Shown: positions 27,003 to 35,647 of the stretch, in pieces
How positions within the stretch are numbered: position 1 is the first letter of the stretch
Layout of the letters: each line of letters begins with the position of its first letter
DNA from: Acinetobacter sp. Ac_5812
Lineage (GTDB): Bacteria; Pseudomonadota; Gammaproteobacteria; Pseudomonadales; Moraxellaceae
DNA: 64,000 nucleotides
NCBI RefSeq assembly: GCF_013072695.1
Contig: NZ_LXUK01000022.1
Coordinates: 307,084-371,083, forward strand
Direction of reading: 5' to 3'
Notes under the pieces: generated by a model
Databases searched by the model: none
What the model was told of the DNA's origin: nothing
The model's input: only the letters and a program-made list of their open reading frames with translations
Position numbers and translations under genes: made by a program

Positions 27003-27031
27003 AAAATAAAGCCGACATCATGCCGGCTTTA
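27003..27031 (-). terminator. terminator of ilvA
   Basis: AAAGCCG and CGGCTTT pair around a short central stem. On the minus strand the stem is followed by ATTTTTATT, just beyond the ilvA stop at 27046. Confidence 0.8.
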
Positions 27032-27045
27032 AGTTATTAAGTTGC

Positions 27046-28584
27046 TTATTTAAGGAAGCGCTGATAACCAATATTGTTGCTAATTTCAGCATATGGATAA
27101 GTGATTTTTTCCAATGTTTCGACTAAGCCATCAGGGTTTTGTTTGGCATCAGTTGCTTGTAAGCCAACCAACACACGACCTTCAGCTGCGCCGTGGTTGC
27201 GGTAATGGAATAAGGTAATGTTATGGGTTGGGCCTAAGCGTTCTAGGAAGGTTAATAACGCACCAGGACGTTCTGGGAATTCGACACGGAACAAACGCTC
27301 ATGTTCAATATTGGCGTGGCCGCCAATCAAATAACGAATATGCAGTTTAGCAACCTCATCATCAGACAGGTCATCTACTTCATACTGTTGTTTTAACATC
27401 TCATGAATTTCATGACGCTCGGTTTCACCACCTTTGAGGCTAATGCCGACAAAGACTTGAGCGAGATTACTATCACTGGCACGGTAGTTAAACTCGGTGA
27501 TATTACGACCTTGTAGGGCACGGCAAAAATGCAGGAAGGCTCCTTTTTGCTCAGGAATCGTCACAGCATAGATCGCTTCACGACGTTCACCCAACTCAGT
27601 ACGTTCGGCAATATAGCGTAATCGGTCAAAGTTCATGTTGGCACCACAAACAATTGACACCATATTTTTGCCAGTCAGTTGGTGCTCTGCGACATATTTT
27701 TTAATCCCAGCCAAGGCCATTGCGCCCGAAGGTTCAACAATACTGCGATTCTCATCATAAGTGTCTTTGATTGCAGCACAAATTTCATCTGTATCTACGG
27801 TGACAATATCTGGTTCTACGATTGGACCTGAATTATCTGATTTACGAAGACGAATAATGTCGAAAGGTAACTCACCGATTTGTGCAACAGCTGTGCCATC
27901 AGCAAATAGACCAACATGAGGTAAGATCACACGTTCATTGGTTTCAAGTGCAGCTTTTAAGCACGCGGATTCTTCGTATTCAACACCAATGATTCTGACA
28001 TGTGGTGCAACTTCACCTAGGTAGGCTGCAACCCCAGCGATTAAACCACCACCACCGACAGCAACAAAAACGTATTCTACATCACGCCATTGACGCAATA
28101 ACTCATTGGCAATAGTTCCTTGGCCCGCAATCACCAGTTCATCATCATAAGGCGGAATAAAAACCAAGCCTTCATCTTCAGCACGTTGTTTTGCGTATTT
28201 ATTGGCAACATCAAAACTGTCGCCATGTAACACAACTTGACCACCTAAACGCTTAACTGCCTGAACCTTAATGTCAGGTGTCGTACTTGGCATGACAATG
28301 ATGGCATGAATCCCTAATTTTTTTCCTGATAGTGCGACACCCTGAGCATGATTACCTGCAGATGCACAAATAACACCACGATCAAGCTGATCTTTTGGTA
28401 ATTGGCTAATTCGGTTGTAAGCACCGCGTAACTTGAAAGAGAAGACAGGCTGTAAATCTTCACGTTTAAATCGAATGTTATTATTAATTTTCTGACTAAT
28501 TCGTGGAGCTGCTTCAAGCGGTGTTTCAATCGCAACATCATAAACCGTTGCTTGTAAAATTTGTCGTACCACACGAGACAGCAT
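27046..28584 (-). CDS. ilvA: threonine ammonia-lyase, biosynthetic
   Basis: A 512-residue PLP enzyme that deaminates threonine to 2-oxobutyrate, the first committed step of isoleucine synthesis. The PLP lysine is in FSFKLRGAYN (about residue 58), SAGNHAQGVA binds the phosphate, and GGGGLIAGVA is the glycine loop. Two C-terminal ACT-like regulatory domains (about residues 330-510) imply isoleucine feedback inhibition, as in the biosynthetic rather than catabolic type. I prefer ATG 28584 (MLSRVV) over 28590 because of spacing to AGGGAAG. Confidence 0.96.
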   Translation of the reverse strand: MLSRVVRQILQATVYDVAIETPLEAAPRISQKINNNIRFKREDLQPVFSFKLRGAYNRISQLPKDQLDRGVICASAGNHAQGVALSGKKLGIHAIIVMPSTTPDIKVQAVKRLGGQVVLHGDSFDVANKYAKQRAEDEGLVFIPPYDDELVIAGQGTIANELLRQWRDVEYVFVAVGGGGLIAGVAAYLGEVAPHVRIIGVEYEESACLKAALETNERVILPHVGLFADGTAVAQIGELPFDIIRLRKSDNSGPIVEPDIVTVDTDEICAAIKDTYDENRSIVEPSGAMALAGIKKYVAEHQLTGKNMVSIVCGANMNFDRLRYIAERTELGERREAIYAVTIPEQKGAFLHFCRALQGRNITEFNYRASDSNLAQVFVGISLKGGETERHEIHEMLKQQYEVDDLSDDEVAKLHIRYLIGGHANIEHERLFRVEFPERPGALLTFLERLGPTHNITLFHYRNHGAAEGRVLVGLQATDAKQNPDGLVETLEKITYPYAEISNNIGYQRFLK

Positions 28585-28688
28585 GTTCATCTTCCCTATA
28601 ACAGTTTAAAATAGGCAATCATTGTAGCAAACCCCTGTGCATTTGCGCTGTTTTCTTAAAGCAAATGTCAAAATAGTTGAGTGAAGTC

Positions 28689-29360
28689 ATGAGTCTATAT
28701 GCAACCCAAGATGAAAAAAAACAAGCTGCGGCCAAAGCAGCTTTGAAACATTTGCCTAAAGGCGGCATTTTGGGCGTAGGAACAGGAAGTACCGTTAATT
28801 TTTTAATTGATTTATTGCCTGAATTGCAATTAGAAGCGGCAGTGGCAAGTTCAACGGCGACAGCTGAACGCCTAAAAAAACTAGGCATTGAAGTTGTTGA
28901 TATGAATTCTGTCGGTGGTTTAGATGCTTATGTGGATGGTGCTGATGAAATTGACCGTCATATGCATATGATCAAAGGTGGTGGTGCAGCATTAACCCGA
29001 GAAAAAATTGTGGCATCAATTGCAAAGAAATTTGTCTGTATCGTAGATGATTCAAAATGGGTGGATCAATTAGGACGTGATTTCCCACTTCCTATTGAAG
29101 TGATTCCAATGGCGCGTTCTGCAGTGGCTCGTAAAATTGTTGCGCTAGGTGGTGATCCTGTTTATCGTGAAGGTGTTGTAACCGATAATGGCAATGTGAT
29201 TTTAGACGTATTTAATCTGAATATTCTAAATGCGATTGAGTTGGAAAAGACCATTAATGATATTCCTGGTGTTGTGACCAATGGTATCTTTGCATTAAAT
29301 GCAGCAACGATTGCTGTTGTTGCAACTGACAATGGTATCGAAGAGCGTACAGCACAATAA
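28689..29360 (+). CDS. rpiA: ribose-5-phosphate isomerase A
   Basis: A 223-residue isomerase that interconverts ribose 5-phosphate and ribulose 5-phosphate in the pentose phosphate pathway. [13 protein letters not shown] (about residues 26-38) binds phosphate, DGADEID holds the catalytic acids, and [11 protein letters not shown] the catalytic Glu/Lys loop. Its length is typical. It starts at ATG 28689; the TTG at 28677 is in frame but not needed. The stop overlaps the next start by one base (TAATG). Confidence 0.97.
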   Translation: MSLYATQDEKKQAAAKAALKHLPKGGILGVGTGSTVNFLIDLLPELQLEAAVASSTATAERLKKLGIEVVDMNSVGGLDAYVDGADEIDRHMHMIKGGGAALTREKIVASIAKKFVCIVDDSKWVDQLGRDFPLPIEVIPMARSAVARKIVALGGDPVYREGVVTDNGNVILDVFNLNILNAIELEKTINDIPGVVTNGIFALNAATIAVVATDNGIEERTAQ

Positions 29361-30052
29361 TGCCATCAGTTTCATTAGAAACGCTGTTACCTGAAATTAA
29401 GGTTGTTCGACATGCAAGGGCAAGAAATTTGCGCTTGCGTGTCGAGCCGACAGGTATTCGCCTCACCGTTCCATTGTTTTGCAGTAAAAGACAGATTCAG
29501 CAGTTTCTGCATCAATCAGAACAATGGTTGATCGAGACTTGGGCTAAACAACAACAGCAATTTAATCAAATTACGGTATTTCCTGAATCGTTGACATTGT
29601 TTCATCATGTGCAGCCTTTTAAGATTATTCAACAACAGCAACGACATATTTTTAAGTTTGATTTTGATCAGTACATTATCTGGGTGAGAAATGAACAGTC
29701 AGAACAAGCTTTGCAAGCAGCAGTTTTGGCCTATGCAAAGCAGTTTTTGCCTGAATATTTGGCTCAAGTGAGTCAACAAATCAGCTTAGTGTATCAGCAA
29801 TGTAGTATCCGCAAACCTAAAACACGCTGGGGCAGTTGTAGCTCCAAACATGACATCATGTTAAATGCCGCATTGGTGCTGATGCCAGAACATATTGTGC
29901 GATCAGTTTGTGTACATGAGTTAGTACATACCAAACACTTTGATCATAGTGCTGCATTTTGGAGTGAAGTGGAAAAGCATGATACCAATTACCTTGAGCA
30001 TCGAAAGCAATTGAAACAGACGCAATTGCCCAATTGGTATTATAAAAAATAG
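29360..30052 (+). CDS. YgjP-type zinc metallopeptidase (DUF45, SprT/M48-like)
   Basis: A 230-residue protein of the YgjP/DUF45 family. The zinc motif is VHELVHTKHFDHSAAFW (HExxH near residues 190-194, with a downstream His), preceded by TRWGSCSSKHDIMLN, the family hallmark. It is predicted to be a cytoplasmic metalloprotease of unknown substrate. Coupled by a one-base overlap to rpiA. Confidence 0.9.
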   Translation: MPSVSLETLLPEIKVVRHARARNLRLRVEPTGIRLTVPLFCSKRQIQQFLHQSEQWLIETWAKQQQQFNQITVFPESLTLFHHVQPFKIIQQQQRHIFKFDFDQYIIWVRNEQSEQALQAAVLAYAKQFLPEYLAQVSQQISLVYQQCSIRKPKTRWGSCSSKHDIMLNAALVLMPEHIVRSVCVHELVHTKHFDHSAAFWSEVEKHDTNYLEHRKQLKQTQLPNWYYKK

Positions 30053-30058
30053 AATCGT

Positions 30059-30670
30059 CTAGCCATTAAAGAGACGATTTTGTTGGATGGGTAAGCCTTT
30101 GCGAATACGGAATGCTTGTTTTAGACTAGGTACATCATTTTGCCATTGTTTGAGTACCAAAATAATGGCAATGATCTCAGTCCGCGTCAGCAGGCCTAGC
30201 CAAAAAACAATCCAGAATAAAATTTGACTTTGGCCTGTGAGTGTCACTTGTACCAACAAGGCAAAGAGAAATAAGGTCCAAATTTTTGCACCAAGACTAT
30301 GGGTGGCCACTTCTTTACGGAACTTAATAAAGCTAACCATGTAAATCGCCACTTCAAATAAAATTAGAACCAGAATTGGCCAAATGTATTGTTTAAAAAA
30401 AACAGGTTGTTGTAAGTAAATTGATGTGATTGCACAAATAAAGAAGATTTGATCAATATTGGAGTCTAAGCGACGTAATTTTTCATCTGATACGCCTAAA
30501 TGTCTTGCAATGATGCCATCAAAGATATCACTCATTAGTCCTAGCGTTAAAAATACTACGGTATAAATAGGAAAGAATTGGGGTTGTAGTAGGGTCACAA
30601 TGACAATGAGAAAGCCGAGCAGCAATCTGGAATAAACAAGAAGTGTAGGGATTTGATACTTAAGAGGCAT
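30059..30670 (-). CDS. CDP-alcohol phosphatidyltransferase family protein
   Basis: A 203-residue membrane enzyme with about six helices. The catalytic signature D-x-x-D-G-x-x-A-R...D-x-x-x-D is present as SDIFDGIIARHLGVSDEKLRRLDSNID (about residues 48-74; split here across its conserved acids). The conserved glycine four residues before the third aspartate is Leu, so it belongs to a variant subgroup. It would join a CDP-linked lipid to an alcohol acceptor, but the product lipid is unknown. ATG 30670 (MPLKYQIP) is chosen; 30685 is possible. It is convergent with the YgjP-type gene. Confidence 0.85.
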   Translation of the reverse strand: MPLKYQIPTLLVYSRLLLGFLIVIVTLLQPQFFPIYTVVFLTLGLMSDIFDGIIARHLGVSDEKLRRLDSNIDQIFFICAITSIYLQQPVFFKQYIWPILVLILFEVAIYMVSFIKFRKEVATHSLGAKIWTLFLFALLVQVTLTGQSQILFWIVFWLGLLTRTEIIAIILVLKQWQNDVPSLKQAFRIRKGLPIQQNRLFNG

Positions 30671-30749
30671 TAAAAATAAGATCAATGAGTTTATTAAGGC
30701 AGTATATCAGCCGAAGAACAAAGCTAAGATTGAAATAACAGATTTAAAA

Positions 30750-30783
30750 TAAAACAACAGCTTAATTAAAGCTGCTGTTTTAT
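30750..30783 (-). terminator. terminator of the lipoprotein gene
   Basis: AACAACAGCTT and AAGCTGCTGTT pair with one mismatch and an AATT loop. Both flanks are rich in A or T (TTTTATTTT on the minus strand), so it may work in both directions; the gene it would end is the one finishing at 30857. Confidence 0.7.
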
Positions 30784-30856
30784 TGGAATCGGCACGATTA
30801 TTTTGGATTTGGACATTAAGTTTTGGCTAAGCATCAATGTTTTAATTTAGCTTTAA

Positions 30857-32365
30857 CTATGAGAAATTGCATTGCAATTGAGTCGTTTGTAACTGATCAG
30901 GTGCTTTGCGACTGTCTAAGCCAGCACTTGCACTTACTACCTGATTTACCTTTATTTTGACTTGAATAAAATTATATTGCAGTGTGCTGTTGTTGGGTTC
31001 TGTTGAGCTGCTATTCAGTAAGTATTCAGCATTCGCCTTATCTACTTGTAATAAATTATCAGTACTATCTCCATCCAGTTTCGAGCTAAAAGTTTGTCCA
31101 TCTTTGATGAGCTCTAACCAACCATCACCACGTACATTTAACTGGCAATTACCAGATGAGTCTTTGTAGCTGCCGATTAAATATTCAATTGAAGGTAAGC
31201 CTGAATTAACAATATTTATTCCTGTAATCCCTTGTTTACATGGATAAAGAGAACCATTACATGTTTTAGTCGTATCTGAAAATCCTACCGCGCGGCGATA
31301 GTCACCAGCACCTGCTATTCGAAAACTAGTATCCGAGTTTTGAGTTGGTTGTGTCCCTGAATACGTTCTTTGTTTTAATAAGATATAGCTTTGGGGATTA
31401 AATGAGGGTTGTTGATAATGATCAGCCAGTTGTAGAACAGCTTGTTTTAACGAATTAGCGAATGCTTCTCTAGTGGATTTTTGGTTCATTGTAATATCGA
31501 ATAAAGTATTTTTTGTAGAATCGATATTATCTGGTGCGGAGGTGATTAAGGAAGTCAAGGCACTTTGATCGTTCCGTATTTTTTTGGCATCGAGATACCC
31601 ATCTCTTAAGTCTATGGATAAATTGTTAGTAAACTCTGCAAATGCATTCTTAGGATAAATATTTGACCATTGTTGTAGGAGCCCAAAACTAACATATGTA
31701 TTGGTATAGGAATTAGATTGGATGGAAACGTTTTGTGGTGAAAAAACATTGAATAAAGTGTTGGGATTAAGGTTGGTAATATCTAGCTGATAAAAAGCAT
31801 CGGTTAATGCCATATTTATATCATTTGTAGCAAGTTTTAAGTGTAAGGCACTAATATTGGTGGGACTGTTGTTCGTATCAGTTGGCAATAACCCCGAACG
31901 AATGATAGCCCGTTGAAAAATTGCTTCAGAGCTCGGATTGATATAGATAGATTGAGTAAGATTACTAGTATCGACTTCAATCAAACTTCTTAAAAGAATG
32001 GATATATTTTCATATTGCCCATTTTGAAAATTATAGATAAGAGAATTAGGGGTTGTTGATAGCTCAATGCGATATAAATGATCTTTGTCCAAAATTTTAG
32101 GAAGCGAGATATTGAGATTTGTTGTTGTATTTTCAGTTTGTTCAAAGATCAGGGTATTATCAAAATTATCGAAAATTCGAATGATAATGTTTCGCATTTC
32201 AATAGGTGTTTTGATATTGAAATCTTTAGGTTTTGGGATAGAAACAGTTGGGGTGGTTTCTATGTTTGCTTTACTTTCACCGCTTCCACAGCCAATTAAT
32301 GCAGAGCTGAGTAGAAGAGTACTTAGTCCTAAGCAAATATGATGATGTAATCTTTGTTTTGACAT
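30857..32365 (-). CDS. large hypothetical lipoprotein
   Basis: A 502-residue lipoprotein: signal peptide with basic start (MSKQRLHHH) and lipobox SALIGC-GSG near residue 26. The mature part has a proline-rich stretch after the anchor, an Ig-like beta region (VRIFDNFDNTLIFEQ...), a helical middle, and a C-terminal domain with cysteine pairs (KTCNGSLYPCKQG, GNCQLNVRGDGW). Internal repeats are not obvious. An adhesin or outer-membrane carrier role is possible but not supported by a recognised family. ATG 32365 is chosen as closest to the signal peptide; upstream ATGs at 32377 and 32407 are in frame. Confidence 0.65.
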   Translation of the reverse strand: MSKQRLHHHICLGLSTLLLSSALIGCGSGESKANIETTPTVSIPKPKDFNIKTPIEMRNIIIRIFDNFDNTLIFEQTENTTTNLNISLPKILDKDHLYRIELSTTPNSLIYNFQNGQYENISILLRSLIEVDTSNLTQSIYINPSSEAIFQRAIIRSGLLPTDTNNSPTNISALHLKLATNDINMALTDAFYQLDITNLNPNTLFNVFSPQNVSIQSNSYTNTYVSFGLLQQWSNIYPKNAFAEFTNNLSIDLRDGYLDAKKIRNDQSALTSLITSAPDNIDSTKNTLFDITMNQKSTREAFANSLKQAVLQLADHYQQPSFNPQSYILLKQRTYSGTQPTQNSDTSFRIAGAGDYRRAVGFSDTTKTCNGSLYPCKQGITGINIVNSGLPSIEYLIGSYKDSSGNCQLNVRGDGWLELIKDGQTFSSKLDGDSTDNLLQVDKANAEYLLNSSSTEPNNSTLQYNFIQVKIKVNQVVSASAGLDSRKAPDQLQTTQLQCNFS

Positions 32366-32650
32366 CAAAGAAGGCATTCCAGCTCTCCAAAAAAAATTTG
32401 CATCCATGAAATTTATTATTACCGCAATTTTTTTATTCTATTCGAATAGTGAAATGATTCAATAGCATTTCTTGACCAATGGTAGAATCAATCCAAATTT
32501 AATCTATTTATTTGTATCCAATTTTAGACTTTTGACTATATGGAGGAATAACAGTTCTGTTATTTTCTTAAATGTTAGATACTTGAAGATTGTGTAAAAT
32601 GGGTCAAACTGCCATACTGTTTATCTAATTGAACGCTTGAGGTGTCATAC

Positions 32651-33700
32651 GTGATTTCTGTTGGTATTGTTGGTGGAACTGGATACACTGGGGTTGAGCT
32701 ATTACGTCTTTTATTAAGACATTCACAAGTTCAGGTTCGTATTCTCACTTCTCGTACAGAAGCAGGAAAGCGTGTTGCAGATATATTCCCAAGTCTACGC
32801 GGGCATACAACACTTGAGTTTTCTGATCTGGATTTAGATCAATTAGCACAATGTGATGTTGTGTTTTTTGCAACGCCTCATGGTGTAGCGATGCAACATG
32901 TTGAAAAATTGATTGCAACAGGTACAAAAGTAATTGATCTTGCAGCTGATTTTCGTTTGCAAGATTTGGTTCAGTTTGAAAAATGGTATGGGATGCAACA
33001 TAGTTGTCCTACCATCTTAAAAGATTCTGTTTATGGTTTAACTGAGTTAAATCGTGAGAAGATCAAGCAAGCACAAGTGATTGGCAATCCTGGTTGTTAC
33101 CCAACGACTGTGCAATTAGGTTTAGCTCCATTACTTAAAAATGCAGACCAACTGATTCAAACACAAAGTATTATTGTAGATGCGAAGTCTGGGGTGTCTG
33201 GAGCGGGGCGTAAAGCAAGTCTCGGTATGATATACAGTGAAAATGCTGATAATTTTAAGGCTTATGGCGTCGCTGGGCATCGTCATCATCCAGAGATTGT
33301 TGAAGCACTTGAAAATATTTCGGGGCAAAAAGGACAGTTCGATCAGCTTATTTTTGTGCCGCATCTCGTGCCAATGATTCGTGGCATGCTGAGTACGATT
33401 TATGTTGACTTAACCGAACAAGGTCAGCAACTTGACTTACAAGCACTTTACGAAGATTTCTATAAAGATGAACGCTTTGTTGATGTTATGCCTACAAATA
33501 GTTCCCCAGAAACACGTAGTGTTCGCGGTGCGAATGAGCTCAGAATTGCACTCTACCGCCCACAAGCCAATAAATTGATTATCTTGGTTGCTCAAGACAA
33601 CCTAGTCAAAGGCGCTGCAGGTCAGGCGATTCAAAATATGAACTTAATGTTTGGTTTTGATGAGGCTGCAGGCTTGGAAGGTATTGGTTTATTACCATAA
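32651..33700 (+). CDS. argC: N-acetyl-gamma-glutamyl-phosphate reductase
   Basis: A 349-residue enzyme of arginine synthesis that reduces N-acetylglutamyl phosphate with NADPH to the semialdehyde. [17 protein letters not shown] (residues 5-21) is the NADP-binding loop, [14 protein letters not shown] holds the active-site Cys, and [10 protein letters not shown] the His. The start is GTG at 32651, with GAGGTG 6 bases upstream. It stands alone rather than in an arg operon; the next gene is an unrelated membrane-anchored protein. Confidence 0.96.
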   Translation: MISVGIVGGTGYTGVELLRLLLRHSQVQVRILTSRTEAGKRVADIFPSLRGHTTLEFSDLDLDQLAQCDVVFFATPHGVAMQHVEKLIATGTKVIDLAADFRLQDLVQFEKWYGMQHSCPTILKDSVYGLTELNREKIKQAQVIGNPGCYPTTVQLGLAPLLKNADQLIQTQSIIVDAKSGVSGAGRKASLGMIYSENADNFKAYGVAGHRHHPEIVEALENISGQKGQFDQLIFVPHLVPMIRGMLSTIYVDLTEQGQQLDLQALYEDFYKDERFVDVMPTNSSPETRSVRGANELRIALYRPQANKLIILVAQDNLVKGAAGQAIQNMNLMFGFDEAAGLEGIGLLP

Positions 33701-33775
33701 AAAACGCTTTTTTACTTCACACACATTTAAATTTCGATTTTAATGTGTGCTTTGATACAGATCATAACGATAGAG

Positions 33776-34531
33776 ATGATGATGGAAAACGTTGAACCGA
33801 CTACTTCACCAGACAGTTCCGTTGAAAAAAATAAATTCTTAAAAACGAATTTACCTTTGATTATTGGTGCTACTGTTCTTATCGGTAGCAGTTTTTTGCT
33901 TGGTTATACTGTTGGCCACCGTCAAGGTTTAACTGTGGTTGGTTATGATGCAGACGCTGAGCAATTGGTAGATGTGGTTCAGAAACAAAAGACTGCATTG
34001 GATTCAGTCAGCAAGAGTTTGAATGCTGCTGTTCAAGAGCGTGATATGGCTGTGGGTAATGCGGATGACTTATTCAAAGCAGTGAATCAAGCCAATGCGG
34101 ATAAGACCCAATTTGAAGGCATGAATGCGATTTATCGTGATATTTTGAGACAACGTGGTGGTGTAAGCTTAACAATTCAAAATATGGCTATTAAATCTTT
34201 ACCAGAAAATGCTTTTGAATATCAGATTGATCTTGTTCAAGTCAGTCCAAATAAACGCCGTGCTTCTGGTTCGGTTGAATTACGTTTAATTAAAGATACT
34301 GAAATTTTAGTTGTACCTTTAGAAGATAAGAACTTTAATTTTGATGATTTTGAGCGTCTAACAGGGCGTTGGACAATGCCTAAAGGCTTTACACCTCAAT
34401 TCATTGAAGTTCGTTTAACTGGTTCTGGCACGCCTGTAATCAAGCGTTTTAGTTGGCAACGAGGTAAGCCTGTAGATGTAGGTTCTGCTTTCGTGTCAGA
34501 AATTCCTCAAGCTGAAGCAAATGCCCAATAA
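33776..34531 (+). CDS. DUF6776 family membrane-anchored protein
   Basis: A 251-residue protein with one N-terminal transmembrane helix (LPLIIGATVLIGSSFLLGYTVG, about residues 26-47), a coiled-coil stretch (about 60-120), and a C-terminal beta domain (SLTIQNMAIKSLPENAFEYQIDLVQ...GSVELRL) characteristic of DUF6776. It is probably anchored in the inner membrane facing the periplasm. Three adjacent ATG codons (33776, 33779, 33782) leave the exact start open. Function is unknown. Confidence 0.75.
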   Translation: MMMENVEPTTSPDSSVEKNKFLKTNLPLIIGATVLIGSSFLLGYTVGHRQGLTVVGYDADAEQLVDVVQKQKTALDSVSKSLNAAVQERDMAVGNADDLFKAVNQANADKTQFEGMNAIYRDILRQRGGVSLTIQNMAIKSLPENAFEYQIDLVQVSPNKRRASGSVELRLIKDTEILVVPLEDKNFNFDDFERLTGRWTMPKGFTPQFIEVRLTGSGTPVIKRFSWQRGKPVDVGSAFVSEIPQAEANAQ

Positions 34532-34553
34532 TTTTTTAGATTAAGAACTCAAT

Positions 34554-34967
34554 ATGCGAAGATATAAACGTCAAATGAATTTAAGTGAGGTGAAAAATTC
34601 TTTTCATCAATCTGGGTTTGTCGATTGGCACTTGAATCCACGTTTAAGTGATTCGCAAGAGGATCATGAGGGTGAGGTGGTTGTACAAACTGCCCCACCA
34701 GAGTTAAAACGGCCACCTTTATATGCGGTCGTGCTCATGAATGATGATTACACACCGATGGATTTTGTCATTGAAGTGCTACAAAGCTATTTTGGGTTGG
34801 ACTTCGATCAGGCCAGTCAGGTGATGTTAACAGTTCATTATGAAGGTAAGGGAACAGCAGGTATTTATCCACGAGATATTGCTGAAACAAAAGCAAATCA
34901 AGTGAATAACTATGCAAGAGCTCAAGGTCATCCTTTGTTGTGCCAGATCGAACCTGAGCAGCGTTAA
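34554..34967 (+). CDS. clpS: ATP-dependent Clp protease adaptor ClpS
   Basis: A 137-residue N-end-rule adaptor that delivers substrates with destabilising N-terminal residues to ClpAP. The core [23 protein letters not shown] (split here) and [16 protein letters not shown] with [10 protein letters not shown] are diagnostic; the Asp-Asp pair and the His near residue 97 form the N-degron pocket. The N-terminal extension (about 45 residues) is longer than in E. coli ClpS, which controls ClpA engagement. It may start at ATG 34554 or 34575. The stop lies inside the first unit of a repeat array; clpA follows after 680 bases that hold a decayed clpS copy. Confidence 0.95.
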   Translation: MRRYKRQMNLSEVKNSFHQSGFVDWHLNPRLSDSQEDHEGEVVVQTAPPELKRPPLYAVVLMNDDYTPMDFVIEVLQSYFGLDFDQASQVMLTVHYEGKGTAGIYPRDIAETKANQVNNYARAQGHPLLCQIEPEQR

Positions 34968-35205
34968 GAAAAGCAACGCTTTTTAGCTGCGCAAGACGAA
35001 CAGCTATGCTGTGAGTGAAAAGGGTAAGAAAAGCAACGCTTTTGAGGAACTTCATTCCTCATGCGCAAGACCTTGCGCCATGATATGGCTCATATGTTGC
35101 GAGTGAAAGCGTTAAGAAAAGCAACGCCCTTGCGGAATATATTCCTCATCGGCAAGACCTTGCACCATCGTATGACTTAGACTTATATGTTATGAGTGAA
35201 ATGGT
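34965..35205 (+). repeat. three-unit imperfect repeat array after clpS
   Basis: Units beginning TAAGAAAAGCAACGC start at 34965, 35025 and 35113 and each ends near GAGTGAAA. Unit lengths are 60, 88 and about 90 bases. Units two and three share an inner inverted repeat (GAGGAA...TTCCTC) and CAAGACCTTGC. The clpS stop codon is the first three bases of the array. No open frame is maintained, so it is probably a noncoding RNA-level or mobile repeat. A weak, partial resemblance (GAAAAGCAACG) occurs near 4740. Confidence 0.7.
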
Positions 35206-35411
35206 GTAAGTGTTGCTGAAAGCATAAAGTAAAGCTTTTCGAATCGATGGATGAATACATATCTTGTTTTGTGCTAAAAACATGAAACAATATACTGAGC
35301 GTCAATATATTAAACTTATGGATGATTTGTTAGGCTTTAAGCAAGATCATGCAGTATTACAATTTTTCATAGGTTTGATATTGTTTCATAAATGAATAAC
35401 AAGTTCGCTGT
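35206..35411. other. spacer between repeat array and decayed clpS
   Basis: AT-rich spacer. A 37-codon open frame from ATG 35282 (MKQYTERQYIKLMDDLL...) has no ribosome binding site and no recognised family; it may be part of the same gene decay. Confidence 0.3.
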
Positions 35412-35595
35412 CTTTTTGAACGATTAGATAAGTCTTATTCTCTTTGTAATTGAATTTTTACAACAATACTTTGTTTTGAATCTTGACCAAGATAGTCAAC
35501 TAATGCTAACAGTAGATTATGAAGCAAAGAGACTTGTAGACGTACATTTAATCACGATTACAGAAGCTCAGCGGATCAAGTCAATAATTAGCTTT
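35400..35595 (+). pseudogene. decayed second copy of clpS
   Basis: In one frame the DNA reads KFAVFLND-stop-ISLILFVIEFLQQYFVLNLDQDSQLMLTVDYEAK with continuing weaker similarity, which aligns without gaps over about 30 codons to [20 protein letters not shown]...[11 protein letters not shown] of the intact ClpS 700 bases upstream. The second Asp of the NDD motif is a TAG stop at about 35426, and the region after it has drifted (EAQRIKSII for [10 protein letters not shown]). It has no usable start. It looks like an old tandem duplicate now lost. Confidence 0.75.
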
Positions 35596-35647
35596 TTCAT
35601 TAAAAGATTTTCTTTTTTTGATAGAGCCCAAGATATAAGGGGGTTAC

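Noticed and set aside
34965..35205. Possible CRISPR array after clpS
   Set aside because: Only three units, unequal lengths, no unique spacers of constant size, no cas genes in the window.
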